A stretch of DNA of 45,420 nt from Pseudomonadota bacterium (GTDB lineage Bacteria; Desulfobacterota; Desulfobulbia; Desulfobulbales; Desulfocapsaceae), in the NCBI GenBank assembly GCA_018821985.1, contig JAHJKP010000030.1, positions 1-45,420 on the forward strand, written 5' to 3'. The position numbers and the translations under genes were made by a program. Positions 36,383 through 44,685 of this stretch are shown here, one piece after another (the first letter of the stretch is position 1; every line of letters begins with the position of its first letter). The notes below the pieces were generated by a model that had not been told where the DNA came from, did not search any database, and saw only the letters and a program-made list of their open reading frames with translations.

Positions 36383-37039
36383 TCAGGCGTGATAAAAGCG
36401 GAGGCTGGGCAGCTCCACGGCAGTAAGAAGATTGCCATAGGCAGCACCGGTGTCGATTCCGATCTTGTTGGGGGTGACCAGGGGCGTGGCAAAGGGGGTG
36501 TGACCGAAGATAATCCGTTTACCGAAACTCCGCTCATCGGAAAGAAAGGGTTCACGGACCTCACAGAGATCAGAGATATCCTGTTCTGCAAGGGATCGAT
36601 CAAAACGCAATCCCGCATGCACAAAGATATACTCCTCCGTCTCCCAGTAGGGCACCAACGACTCCAGCAGATCACGATGTTCCTCCGGCATGAAAGAAAG
36701 ATCACCAAGTTCGGCCAGACTGGCTCCACCGTAACTTTCCAGGGTATTTTCCAGACCAAGCCTGCGCAGATAGGGAAGCAGAGCCTGATCATTCCTGCGA
36801 TGATACTCAAGAAACAGATACTCATGATTGCCCATCAGGGTGATCAGGCGGGTTCCTGTTGCCCGCAGCTGACAGAGCTGATCCAGCACCTCTCTGGTGC
36901 CGGGACCACGATCCAGGTAATCACCAAGCACAACCAGGGTGTCACGACTGGCGTCAAAAGGCAGCCTTGCCAGCAAGTTCTCGAACTTATCGGCGCAGCC
37001 ATGGATGTCACCAATGGCAAAAATTTTTTCATTCAGCAT
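36383..37039 (-). CDS. PPP-family Ser/Thr protein phosphatase-like metallophosphoesterase
   Basis: This 218-residue cytoplasmic enzyme has the full PPP signature: GDIHG (Asp11, His13), GDYLDRG (Asp40), GNHE, then His residues in FVHAGLRFD and IFGHTP. These bind two metal ions. Bacterial members (PrpA/PrpB or ApaH-like size class) dephosphorylate proteins or dinucleotide tetraphosphates; the sequence alone does not choose between them. It converges with PEP-synthase-like C, with stops 2 bases apart. It is the second phosphatase-like gene next to a member of the PEP-synthase-like family, the other being at 14075. It has its own promoter region upstream (37040-37435, divergent with the EIIA-like gene). 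Confidence 0.88.
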   Translation of the reverse strand: MLNEKIFAIGDIHGCADKFENLLARLPFDASRDTLVVLGDYLDRGPGTREVLDQLCQLRATGTRLITLMGNHEYLFLEYHRRNDQALLPYLRRLGLENTLESYGGASLAELGDLSFMPEEHRDLLESLVPYWETEEYIFVHAGLRFDRSLAEQDISDLCEVREPFLSDERSFGKRIIFGHTPFATPLVTPNKIGIDTGAAYGNLLTAVELPSLRFYHA

Positions 37040-37435
37040 AGCCCTCTTCCCTCCTTGGACGCACTCTTTATCTGCCGTCGTGGCTGGACAAATCGAATCC
37101 TATCGTTCCTACCTTTCTTTTTCATGGGCACACCTGCCTGCCGCTTGGCAAACAGCACCCTCCCTCTATATCAAGCCCCCATACCCTTTATACAGTGCAT
37201 CTGTTTAAAATCGGCAGCGGAAATCATCCCACCTTTCACTCTTACCCCATTTATAAAAATTTATCTCTATCTTGTCAAATTGTTGAGATTTTATGAGCAG
37301 AATTTCCCTGCGAGCTCTTGTACAAAATGGATGACAACTTAATAGGGGGGAGCTCTTTCCAGAAAACTATTGACAAGATATTGTGGACAACGTAAGAACA
37401 GCTACCTACTCATACTTAGACAGCTATGGACAAAA
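37040..37435. other. Divergent intergenic region between the PPP phosphatase and the Hyf/Ehr operon
   Basis: About 400 bases without a gene. It holds one promoter-like pair facing right (37370-37398) and several GACAA repeats around 37371-37430. I see no convincing GG-N10-GC promoter and no hairpin with a U-run. Confidence 0.4.
37370..37398 (+). promoter_or_regulatory. Candidate sigma-70 promoter of the EIIA-like/Hyf operon
   Basis: A perfect TTGACA (37370-37375), a 17-base spacer and TAAGAA (37393-37398). The -10 box is poor. The leader to ATG 37436 would be about 30 bases. Confidence 0.35.
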
Positions 37436-38125
37436 ATGGATAAGACATTTATTTCAATCAAGGGTGTGGCGGAAAAGCTGGGCGTTTCTGAGAAGACCAT
37501 CTATCGCATGGTCAGTGATAATCAGATCCCCTTTGCGGTCAAGATTGGCGGGCAATGGCGCTTCAAGGCAGACGAGGTTGTGGACTGGATCGACAGCCAG
37601 AAACAGCCGGCAACCACTGTACCCCGGAAAAAGACGGATTATCATATCTCCCTGGCCTCTGCCCTGGAGAACGGGGCGGTTCTCTATCGCATCCACGGTA
37701 GCAATCGGGACGAGATCATCGATGAGCTGCTGGCGGCCCTGCCCTATTCCGCCAGCATTGATGCCAAGGCCGTCAAGATCTCCGTGCTGTCGCGGGAGTC
37801 AGTGGCCTCCTCCTCCATGGATGGGATTGCCTGGATGCGTCCTGACCCGGCCATGCCGGTCTATCTGGAAAAAACCATGGTCATCCTCGCCTTTCTTGAA
37901 CATCCTGTGGATTGCAAGGCCTTGGATCGTCGACAGACCGAACTGCTTTTTCTGGTGTTACCCGCCAACAATACTGAGATGGCCATTCTTGAACGCAAAC
38001 TGTGGCGGCTCTCCATGTCTGCCCCCTTTCTGACCCGAATTCGGGAGCAGTTGACCCGTAAAAAACTACTAGATTTCATCGTGGCCCAGGAAGCTGTTGT
38101 CTTCCCCCAGGGACCACCAACATGA
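37436..38125 (+). CDS. Excisionase-type HTH fused to a PTS EIIA-like domain without the phospho-His
   Basis: This 229-residue protein has an N-terminal MerR/excisionase-type HTH (5-55; FISIKGVAEKLGVSEKTIYR, IPFAVKIGGQWRF, VVDWI) and a C-terminal EIIA domain of the PtsN/fructose type (about 68-225; RESVASSSMDGIAW, FLEHPVDCKALD, LPANN). In active EIIA the motif GIAIPH carries the phosphorylated His; here the same place reads GIAWMRP, so the His is replaced by Arg. The domain therefore probably senses or binds rather than accepting phosphate. ATG 37436 begins just before the HTH. Its TGA overlaps the ATG of the next gene by four bases, so it is translationally coupled to the Hyf/Ehr operon and is a good candidate for its regulator. 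Confidence 0.85.
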   Translation: MDKTFISIKGVAEKLGVSEKTIYRMVSDNQIPFAVKIGGQWRFKADEVVDWIDSQKQPATTVPRKKTDYHISLASALENGAVLYRIHGSNRDEIIDELLAALPYSASIDAKAVKISVLSRESVASSSMDGIAWMRPDPAMPVYLEKTMVILAFLEHPVDCKALDRRQTELLFLVLPANNTEMAILERKLWRLSMSAPFLTRIREQLTRKKLLDFIVAQEAVVFPQGPPT

Positions 38126-40095
38126 ATTTCCTTTTTTTATCCTGGCTGTTGCTGGGGCTTGGCGCCTGCACGGCCTCCCTGCCCTGGCGTTCTTCCAAAA
38201 TTCCTGCTATTCTTGGCGGTGGCAGCGCCGTCCTCGGCTGTCTGTCAGGGCTGATTGCGGCCGGGCAGGGCCTCATTGCCGGGAAGGCTGAAACCTTTTC
38301 GCTGCCCTGGTCCATGCCCGGCGGATCGTTTTCCCTGCGCCTCGACGGCCTGTCGGCCTTTTTCCTGCTGCCGCTTTTTATCGTCGGTCTGGCGGGGGCG
38401 GTCTATGCAACCGAATACATGCAGAAGGAGAAGGCACCTCTGCACTGGACCTGGTACAATTTCCTCCTAGTGTCCATGGCCATGGTGGTGACTGCGGCCA
38501 ACGGCCTGCTTTTTCTCTTTGCCTGGGAGTGCATGTCACTCACTTCTTTTTTCCTGGTGATCACGGAATTCAATCTGGCCGAGGCGGTGGCGGCCGGCTG
38601 GACCTATCTTCTTGCCACCCATCTGGGCGCAGCCTTTCTCTTTGCCTTTTTCCTCACCGCCGGCGCCTTTTCCGGCAGTCTTGATTTTTCCTCTTTTCAT
38701 CTCCTTGGCAAGCTTTCTGTGCCCGTTGCCTCTGCGCTTTTCCTGCTGCTGCTGGTGGGATTTGGGAGCAAGGCCGGCATCTTTCCCTTTCATGTCTGGC
38801 TACCGGATGCGCATCCGGCAGCGCCCAGCCATGTCTCGGCGATCATGAGCGGGGTCATGGTCAAGACGGCCATCTACGGCCTTCTCCGTATGTGCTCCTT
38901 TTTACCTGTTTCTCCTGTCTGGTGGGGTGGCCTGTTGATGGCCCTCGGTATCATTGGCGCCCTGTTCGGTATTGCCATGGCCGCCCTGCAGCGTGACGTG
39001 AAACGCGGCCTTGCCTATTCCACCGTCGAAAATGTCGGCATCATCATCCTGGCCCTTGGTTTCTGGATGCAGAGCCGGGCTGCGGGCCAGCACCTTATCG
39101 CCGCCCTGGCCCTGGCCGGCGCTCTGATCCACCTTTTGAACCACACCTTGTTTAAAAGCCTGCTTTTTCTGGGGGCCGGATCACTGATACACGGCAGCGG
39201 CAGCCGTAATCTGAATCACATGGGCGGTCTCATGCGGCGTATGCCGGTGACCTCGCTGCTGATCGTATGCGGAGGTATGGCCATCAGTGCCCTGCCGCCC
39301 TTTAATGGTCTGGTCGGTGAATGGTTCATCTACCGCGCCCTGCTGGGGGGAGGCTCTACCCTCTCCGGCCTGGGCGGCTTTTTCCCGGCGGCGTTGCTCG
39401 GTCTCCTGGCCCTGGTGGGCGGCATGGTCATTATTGTCATGACCCGAATCATCGGCATTGCCCTGGCGGGATCTCCCCGCAGCCCGGAGGCGGCGCAGGC
39501 GCACGAGGCCGGTTGGCCGATGCTCAGCGCCATGACTGTTATGGCCCTGCTCTGCCTGGCAGGCGGTCTTGCACCGGTGCTGCTGCTGCGGGTAGCAGGC
39601 CAGGCCGGAGTCCTGCTTGACCCGGATTCGGCGAATCTCTTTGCCGGCCAGGACATAAACCCGTGGTGGTTGGGAATGATGGCATTCATGCTGCTTGGCT
39701 CTTTGCTGGCCGCATTCAGCTTCAGTCGCTGGCGGCAGAGGCGGGGGACAGTGGCGGCTGCCAACACCTGGGGTTGCGGCTTTGCCTTTCCTGCAAGCCG
39801 CATGGCGTACAGCGCTGAGAGCTACACCGAACTTGCCCAGAGCGGGATGTTCTGCAGTTGTCTGATCCCGGAGAGCAAGGATGGTCAAACAGTCGGTTAT
39901 TTCCCTTTGATTCGCTCCTTTGTCTTCACCGCGCCTGATCCGCTGCTGGAAAAATTCTTCAGGCCCCTGTTCCAGTGGACTGCCGGCTATTGCCGCCGTT
40001 GCTGCTGCCGCCTGCAGTCAGGCAATCTGCACATCTATCTGTTCTATGTCTTCAGTGCCACCATCCTCCTTCTTTTCTGGGCCTGGCAACGATGA
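38122..40095 (+). CDS. hyfB: Hydrogenase-4/Ehr membrane subunit B, NuoL/M/N-like proton-translocating antiporter subunit
   Basis: This 657-residue multi-pass inner-membrane protein is of the HyfB/HycC family. It has the proton-antiporter core (WECMSLTSFFLV, GIFPFHVWLPDAHPAAPSHV, then VKRGLAYSTVENVG), with the Lys and His residues of the channel in KAGIFPFH and NHTLFKSLLFLGAG. A long C-terminal hydrophobic extension follows, ending near a Cys-rich turn (YCRRCCCRLQSG). It is overlapped by four bases with the EIIA-like gene and is followed 8 bases later by hyfC. In complex-I-like machines it couples electron transfer to proton or sodium movement. The Cys-rich turn near the C-terminus is unusual for the family. 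Confidence 0.93.
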   Translation: MNFLFLSWLLLGLGACTASLPWRSSKIPAILGGGSAVLGCLSGLIAAGQGLIAGKAETFSLPWSMPGGSFSLRLDGLSAFFLLPLFIVGLAGAVYATEYMQKEKAPLHWTWYNFLLVSMAMVVTAANGLLFLFAWECMSLTSFFLVITEFNLAEAVAAGWTYLLATHLGAAFLFAFFLTAGAFSGSLDFSSFHLLGKLSVPVASALFLLLLVGFGSKAGIFPFHVWLPDAHPAAPSHVSAIMSGVMVKTAIYGLLRMCSFLPVSPVWWGGLLMALGIIGALFGIAMAALQRDVKRGLAYSTVENVGIIILALGFWMQSRAAGQHLIAALALAGALIHLLNHTLFKSLLFLGAGSLIHGSGSRNLNHMGGLMRRMPVTSLLIVCGGMAISALPPFNGLVGEWFIYRALLGGGSTLSGLGGFFPAALLGLLALVGGMVIIVMTRIIGIALAGSPRSPEAAQAHEAGWPMLSAMTVMALLCLAGGLAPVLLLRVAGQAGVLLDPDSANLFAGQDINPWWLGMMAFMLLGSLLAAFSFSRWRQRRGTVAAANTWGCGFAFPASRMAYSAESYTELAQSGMFCSCLIPESKDGQTVGYFPLIRSFVFTAPDPLLEKFFRPLFQWTAGYCRRCCCRLQSGNLHIYLFYVFSATILLLFWAWQR

Positions 40096-40103
40096 GATAA
40101 GAA

Positions 40104-41024
40104 ATGAAAATAACAATCCTCCAACTGTTCCTCCATCTGCTTCTGCTCTTTGGTCTGTCCCCCCTGCTGTCCGGTGTTATCGGCAAGACCAAGGCCCTTT
40201 TTGCCGGTCGCACCGGCCCGCCATGGCTCCAGTTGTACTATGACATCTGGAAGCTGTTCGGCAAAGGGCTGGTCCTCAGCCGCGTTACCACCTGGGTCTT
40301 CCGGGCCGGGCCGGTGGTAGGCCTTGCCGTGCCGGTGCTGGCGGCCCTTCTGATCCCCTTTGGCTCTATCGGCGCGCCCCTCTCCTTTACCGGCGATCTG
40401 ATCTTTTTTATCTATCTCTTCGGCCTGGCCCGTTTTTTCACGGCCTGCGCCGCGCTTGATACCGGCTCTGCCTTTGAGGGCATGGGCGCGGTGCGGGAGG
40501 TCACTTTCTCCTGTCTGGCTGAACCCACTGTCTTTTTTGCCTTCATCGTGCTGGCACGGCTTTCCGGATCTCTCTCGCTCGACGCCATGTTCGGCCAGAC
40601 CCTGGCCGCATCCTGGCACAGTGCCGCGCCGTCGCTGCTCCTTATTCTGGTCTGTCTGTTTCTGGTGACCCTGGTGGAGAACTGCCGCATCCCCTTTGAT
40701 GATCCGAACACCCATCTGGAGTTGACCATGATCCACGAAGTCATGGTCCTTGATCACAGCGGGCCGGATCTTGGCATGATCCTCTACGGCGCGGCCATGA
40801 AACTCTTTGTCCTTGGCGCCTTGGTGGTGCGGTTGTTTCTGCCCGGTACTACGGGGAGCATGATTCTTGATCTCCTGCTCTTTGCCGGCGGGATGCTGCT
40901 CCTGGCTGTGATCATCGGGGTGGTTGAATCCACCATGGCACGACTGCGGCTGCTGCGGATTCCCCAGTTGCTGGTGGGCGCCTCGCTGCTCTCCTTTTTC
41001 TCCCTGATCCTGCTTTTAAGGTAA
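40104..41024 (+). CDS. hyfC: Hydrogenase-4/Ehr membrane subunit C, NuoH-like
   Basis: This 306-residue multi-pass membrane protein resembles NuoH/HyfC, the subunit that anchors the soluble arm. It keeps the family signatures near the start (FAGRTGPPWLQLYYDIWKLF), the central acidic motif (TGSAFEGMGAVREVTF) and the conserved loop ENCRIPFDDPNTHLELTMIH. These are the acidic and basic residues thought to link quinone-site or active-site chemistry to ion channels. It is followed 4 bases later by hyfE. Nothing is missing for the family. Confidence 0.93.
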   Translation: MKITILQLFLHLLLLFGLSPLLSGVIGKTKALFAGRTGPPWLQLYYDIWKLFGKGLVLSRVTTWVFRAGPVVGLAVPVLAALLIPFGSIGAPLSFTGDLIFFIYLFGLARFFTACAALDTGSAFEGMGAVREVTFSCLAEPTVFFAFIVLARLSGSLSLDAMFGQTLAASWHSAAPSLLLILVCLFLVTLVENCRIPFDDPNTHLELTMIHEVMVLDHSGPDLGMILYGAAMKLFVLGALVVRLFLPGTTGSMILDLLLFAGGMLLLAVIIGVVESTMARLRLLRIPQLLVGASLLSFFSLILLLR

Positions 41025-41028
41025 CGCC

Positions 41029-41667
41029 ATGGATAATACCGTTAACTTCCTGCTGCTGCTGGTCATCCTGCTTAACTTTTTTATCCTCGGCAGCAGCCGT
41101 CTGGTCTCCTGTATCCGCACCGTTGCCATCCAGGGTGGAATGCTTTCCCTGCTGCCTGTTCTCGCTCACGGTTTTTCCGGCCATACCCTGTTTCTGGCGG
41201 CTGGGGCCTTCCTGCTCAAGGGGATTGCCATTCCGTTCCTGCTGTTCAAGGCCATCCGCCAGGTTCGTATCCGCCGGGAGGTGGAACCCTTGATCGGGTA
41301 TGTGCCGACCCTGATCCTCGGCACCCTGGCCACCGCCGGCTCCTTTATCTTCAGCGACCGGCTGCCGCTGATTGCCGAACACAGCCAGTCCCTTTTCGTC
41401 CCGGTCGGTCTTGCCACCCTGGCCACCGGCTTTCTCATGCTCATCACCCGGCGCAAGGCCATCACCCAGGCCCTCGGCTACCTGATCTTTGAAAATGGCA
41501 TCTTTGTCTTCGGCATGCTGTTGACTGAGGCCATGCCCCTGATGGTGGAGACCGGTGTCCTGCTCGATCTGCTGGTAGCGGTCTTTGTCATGGCCATTGT
41601 CATGCATCAGATCAACCGGGAGTTCTCCACCATGAATATTGACAAGCTTTCGTCATTAAAAGAATAA
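41029..41667 (+). CDS. hyfE: Hydrogenase-4/Ehr membrane subunit E, NuoK-like
   Basis: This 212-residue multi-pass membrane protein is of the HyfE family. The C-terminal part resembles NuoK, with an N-terminal extension as usual for hydrogenase-4. It has about six hydrophobic segments (for example NFLLLLVILLNFFILG, MLSLLPVLAHGFSG, VPTLILGTLATAGSFIF, GYLIFENGIFVFGMLL). It lies between hyfC and hyfF with gaps of 4 and 1 bases. The assignment rests on order, size and the hydrophobic pattern, since the family is variable in sequence. Confidence 0.88.
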   Translation: MDNTVNFLLLLVILLNFFILGSSRLVSCIRTVAIQGGMLSLLPVLAHGFSGHTLFLAAGAFLLKGIAIPFLLFKAIRQVRIRREVEPLIGYVPTLILGTLATAGSFIFSDRLPLIAEHSQSLFVPVGLATLATGFLMLITRRKAITQALGYLIFENGIFVFGMLLTEAMPLMVETGVLLDLLVAVFVMAIVMHQINREFSTMNIDKLSSLKE

Positions 41668-41668
41668 T

Positions 41669-43114
41669 ATGGAAAACAATCTCCTCGCCCTCATTCTGCT
41701 TCTGCCTTTCGGCGGTGCCTGCCTTGCCTTCGCTCTGCCTTCAGACCGTCTTCGGCCCTGGCTGCTGCCCCTGTGCGGTTCGCTGCATCTGGTGCTGACC
41801 TTTGTCGTCATCCAGGCCGGGCCGTTGTCGGCGGCGAATGGCTGGCTGGGCATTGATCCCTTGAGCCGTCTGATCCTGCTGATTATCAGCCTGCTCTTCT
41901 GCGGCTGTTCGTTTTACGCCCTGGGCTATCTCCGTTATCGTATCTCCTGGGGCAACAGGATCTTTGTCACCTGTCTGTTGCTTTTTCTCTTTGCCATGAC
42001 CCTGGCCGCCATGGCGCGTCATCTGGGCATCCTCTGGGTGGCGGTAGAGACTACCACCGTGTCCAGCGCCCCCCTTATCTATTATAACCGGAACCGTCTC
42101 TCGATTGAGGCCACCTGGAAATACCTGCTTCTCGGTTCGGTGGGTATTGCCCTGGCCATGCTCGGTATTCTCTTTGTTGCTTATGCCGGTCTGGCCGGCG
42201 GCGGCCACGTCAGCCTCCAGTTTGATGACATCCTCCATGGCGCGGCCACCTATTCCCGGCCCTGGCTCAAGGCAGGTTTTGTCTTTCTCCTGGTTGGGTT
42301 CGGTACCAAGGTCGGTTTTGCCCCCCTGCACACCTGGAAACCGGATGCCTACGGCGAGGCGCCGGGTCTGGTCGGCGCGCTTTTGGCCGGCGGCCTTACC
42401 AGCGTCGCCTTTCTCGCCCTGCTCCGGACCCTGCAGATCATGGATGCCGCCAGTGAGGCGGTCATGGCCCGTGAGGCTTTTCTGGCCATGGGCCTTATCT
42501 CCATGGCCTTTGCCGCCGTCTTTGTCATCCGCCAGCCTGATTTCAAGCGGATGCTGGCCTATTCCAGTGTCGAACACATGGGGATCCTGGCTATCGGGGT
42601 CAGCGTCGGCGGGATTGCCACCTTCGGGGCGATGTTCCATCTGCTCAACAATGCCCTGACCAAGGGGGTGCTTTTCCTGGCGGCCGGCAATATTCATCGT
42701 CGTTTTGAAAGCAAGCGGGTGGGTGATGTCCGTGGGGCCATCATCCTGCTGCCCTTTTCCGCCTCCCTTTTTCTCCTCGGTTTTCTGGCCATTACCGGCT
42801 CTCCTCCCTTTGCGCCGTTTATCAGTGAGTTTACCATCCTGCAGGGGATCTTCAGCGGCGGCCATTATGTGACCGGTGGACTTTTTCTTTTCTTTCTGGC
42901 GGTCATCTTTATCGGCATGGGGAGCACGGTGCTGTCGGTGGTCTTCGGCAATCCTCCGGAAAAGAAAGGAGATGAGAACTATCGGGAAACCCTGGCCACC
43001 ACCGGGGCGCCGCTCATCATGCTGCTGATTATTCTGGTTCTGGGGGTCTATCTGCCTGATCCGGTCCGCCGGATCTTTGCTGATGCCGCGGCCTTGCTGG
43101 AGGTGAGACCATGA
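41669..43114 (+). CDS. hyfF: Hydrogenase-4/Ehr membrane subunit F, NuoN/NuoL-like
   Basis: This 481-residue second antiporter-like subunit has a WVAVETTTVSSAPLIYYNRN segment with conserved Glu, FGTKVGFAPLHTWKPDAYGE (Lys and His of the proton channel) and FKRMLAYSSVEHMGILAIG. It starts one base after hyfE and its last four bases (ATGA) overlap the start of the large subunit. Together with HyfB it gives the complex two ion-translocating modules. HyfD is not present between hyfC and hyfE. Confidence 0.92.
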   Translation: MENNLLALILLLPFGGACLAFALPSDRLRPWLLPLCGSLHLVLTFVVIQAGPLSAANGWLGIDPLSRLILLIISLLFCGCSFYALGYLRYRISWGNRIFVTCLLLFLFAMTLAAMARHLGILWVAVETTTVSSAPLIYYNRNRLSIEATWKYLLLGSVGIALAMLGILFVAYAGLAGGGHVSLQFDDILHGAATYSRPWLKAGFVFLLVGFGTKVGFAPLHTWKPDAYGEAPGLVGALLAGGLTSVAFLALLRTLQIMDAASEAVMAREAFLAMGLISMAFAAVFVIRQPDFKRMLAYSSVEHMGILAIGVSVGGIATFGAMFHLLNNALTKGVLFLAAGNIHRRFESKRVGDVRGAIILLPFSASLFLLGFLAITGSPPFAPFISEFTILQGIFSGGHYVTGGLFLFFLAVIFIGMGSTVLSVVFGNPPEKKGDENYRETLATTGAPLIMLLIILVLGVYLPDPVRRIFADAAALLEVRP

Positions 43115-44646
43115 AAAATGATGTCCTGCAACCGCAACTCCTGAAAAACGGTGGGACTATTGACCTGACACAGCTTGCGTCTCTGGGCTATGAGGATTTC
43201 AGCGGTTGCCTGCTGGCCGAGGTTAAGGCTGGCGGCAGGGTGGCGGCCTTTTTCGGCGTGCCGGGGGCAGGGGAGAACGATGGTCTGGAGCTGTTTGCCG
43301 TGGTGGCCAGGGATCGCCATGCGAACCTGGCCGTGTATCGAACCGAGGTCGGGACCTCTTTTCCGTCGCTGGTTGCCAGTTGTCCGCAGCTCCATCTTTT
43401 TGAACGGGAGATTGCCGAACAGTACGGGGTGAAGCCTACCGGTCATCCCTGGCTCAAGCCCGTGCGCTTTCATCGGGTCTGGCAGGGGCAGACCGATGTC
43501 TGGGGCCGGCCGCTCGACCAGCACCCGCGTCCGGGCGATATGGAATTTTACCGGGTGGAGGGGGAAGGGGTGCATGAGGTGGCCGTCGGTCCGGTCCATG
43601 CCGGGATCATTGAGCCGGGCCATTTCCGTTTTCAGTGTTACGGCGAAAAGGTGATGCATCTGGAGATCTCACTCGGCTACCAGCACCGGGGCATCGAGCA
43701 GATGCAGTTCCAGGGGCCGCATCCCTTTACCATGGCCCAGATGGAGACCATTGCCGGCGATACCACGATCGGTCATGGTCTCGCCCATTGCCAGGTCATC
43801 GAGGCCCTGAGCGGCTGCGAGGTGCCGGAGCGGGCCCAGGCCATCCGGGCCCTGGCCCTGGAACTGGAACGGCTGGCCAACCATGTGGGTGATATCGGCG
43901 CCCTGGCCGGTGATATCGGTTTTCTGCCCACCGCCTCCTTCTGCGGCCGGCTGCGCGGCGACTACCTCAACCTGAGCGCGGCCCTGTGCGGCAGCCGTTT
44001 TGGCCGGGGACTGGTGCGGCCCGGCGGGGTTCACTTTGACCTTGACGCGACACTGGTCCGTGAGGTGCTGACCCGTATTGATGAGATTGAAGGCAATACC
44101 CTGGGCGCCCTTGACCTCTTCTTTGACATGCCGTCGGTCCTGGCCCGTCTGGAAGGCACCGGCCGGGTGTCCCGGTCGACGGCGGAGGATCTGGGGCTGG
44201 TGGGGGTAGCGGCCAAGGCCTGCGGGGTTGCCCGTGACAGCCGCTTCTTCCATCCCACCGGGGTGTACAGCCATCTTTTTGATGAGCTGATCACCGAGGA
44301 AACGGGTGATGTCATGGCCAGGGCCCGGGTGCGCTACCGGGAAGTCGTGGTCTCTATTGACCTGCTCCGCCGGATCGGTGCGAACCTGCCCGCCGGTATC
44401 ATCAAGGTCCCGGTCGGGCCGCTGCAGGCCAACAGCCTGGCGGTGTCTCTGGTCGAGGGCTGGCGGGGCGAGGTGGTGCATGTGGGCATCACCGATGCCC
44501 ACGGCCGTCTGCGGCGCTACAAGATCATCGACCCCTCCTTTCATAACTGGAACGGGTTGGCCATGGCCCTGCGGGATGAGCAGATATCTGATTTTCCCCT
44601 GTGCAACAAGAGTTTTAATCTGTCTTATTGCGGCTTTGATCTCTAA
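43111..44646 (+). CDS. hyfG: Hydrogenase-4/Ehr large subunit (NuoC-NuoD-like) lacking NiFe-site cysteines
   Basis: This 511-residue fusion has a NuoC-like N-terminal domain (about 20-130, FEREIAEQYGVKPTGHPW) and a NuoD/NiFe-large-subunit-like domain (about 155-511, LEISLGYQHRGIEQ). In group-4 NiFe hydrogenases the L1 site has RxCGIC and the C-terminal L2 site DPCxxC. Here L1 reads ETIAGDTTIGHG (212-223) and the C-terminus reads DFPLCNKSFNLSYCGFDL, so neither CxxC pair exists. The two Cys near the end are eight residues apart. This matches Ehr (energy-converting-hydrogenase-related) complexes rather than a hydrogenase, and NiFe incorporation is not expected. Its ATG overlaps the hyfF stop; the next gene follows after 39 bases. 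Confidence 0.9.
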   Translation: MKNDVLQPQLLKNGGTIDLTQLASLGYEDFSGCLLAEVKAGGRVAAFFGVPGAGENDGLELFAVVARDRHANLAVYRTEVGTSFPSLVASCPQLHLFEREIAEQYGVKPTGHPWLKPVRFHRVWQGQTDVWGRPLDQHPRPGDMEFYRVEGEGVHEVAVGPVHAGIIEPGHFRFQCYGEKVMHLEISLGYQHRGIEQMQFQGPHPFTMAQMETIAGDTTIGHGLAHCQVIEALSGCEVPERAQAIRALALELERLANHVGDIGALAGDIGFLPTASFCGRLRGDYLNLSAALCGSRFGRGLVRPGGVHFDLDATLVREVLTRIDEIEGNTLGALDLFFDMPSVLARLEGTGRVSRSTAEDLGLVGVAAKACGVARDSRFFHPTGVYSHLFDELITEETGDVMARARVRYREVVVSIDLLRRIGANLPAGIIKVPVGPLQANSLAVSLVEGWRGEVVHVGITDAHGRLRRYKIIDPSFHNWNGLAMALRDEQISDFPLCNKSFNLSYCGFDL

Positions 44647-44685
44647 TGGCAGCCATTATTTTTGAGAGGAAGTAAGGAAGACACT

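Noticed and set aside
41741-42865. Long minus-strand frame (374 codons) opposite hyfF
   Set aside because: The product is a Gln/Gly/Lys-rich shadow of a membrane-protein gene; the plus-strand gene has clear family motifs and operon overlaps.
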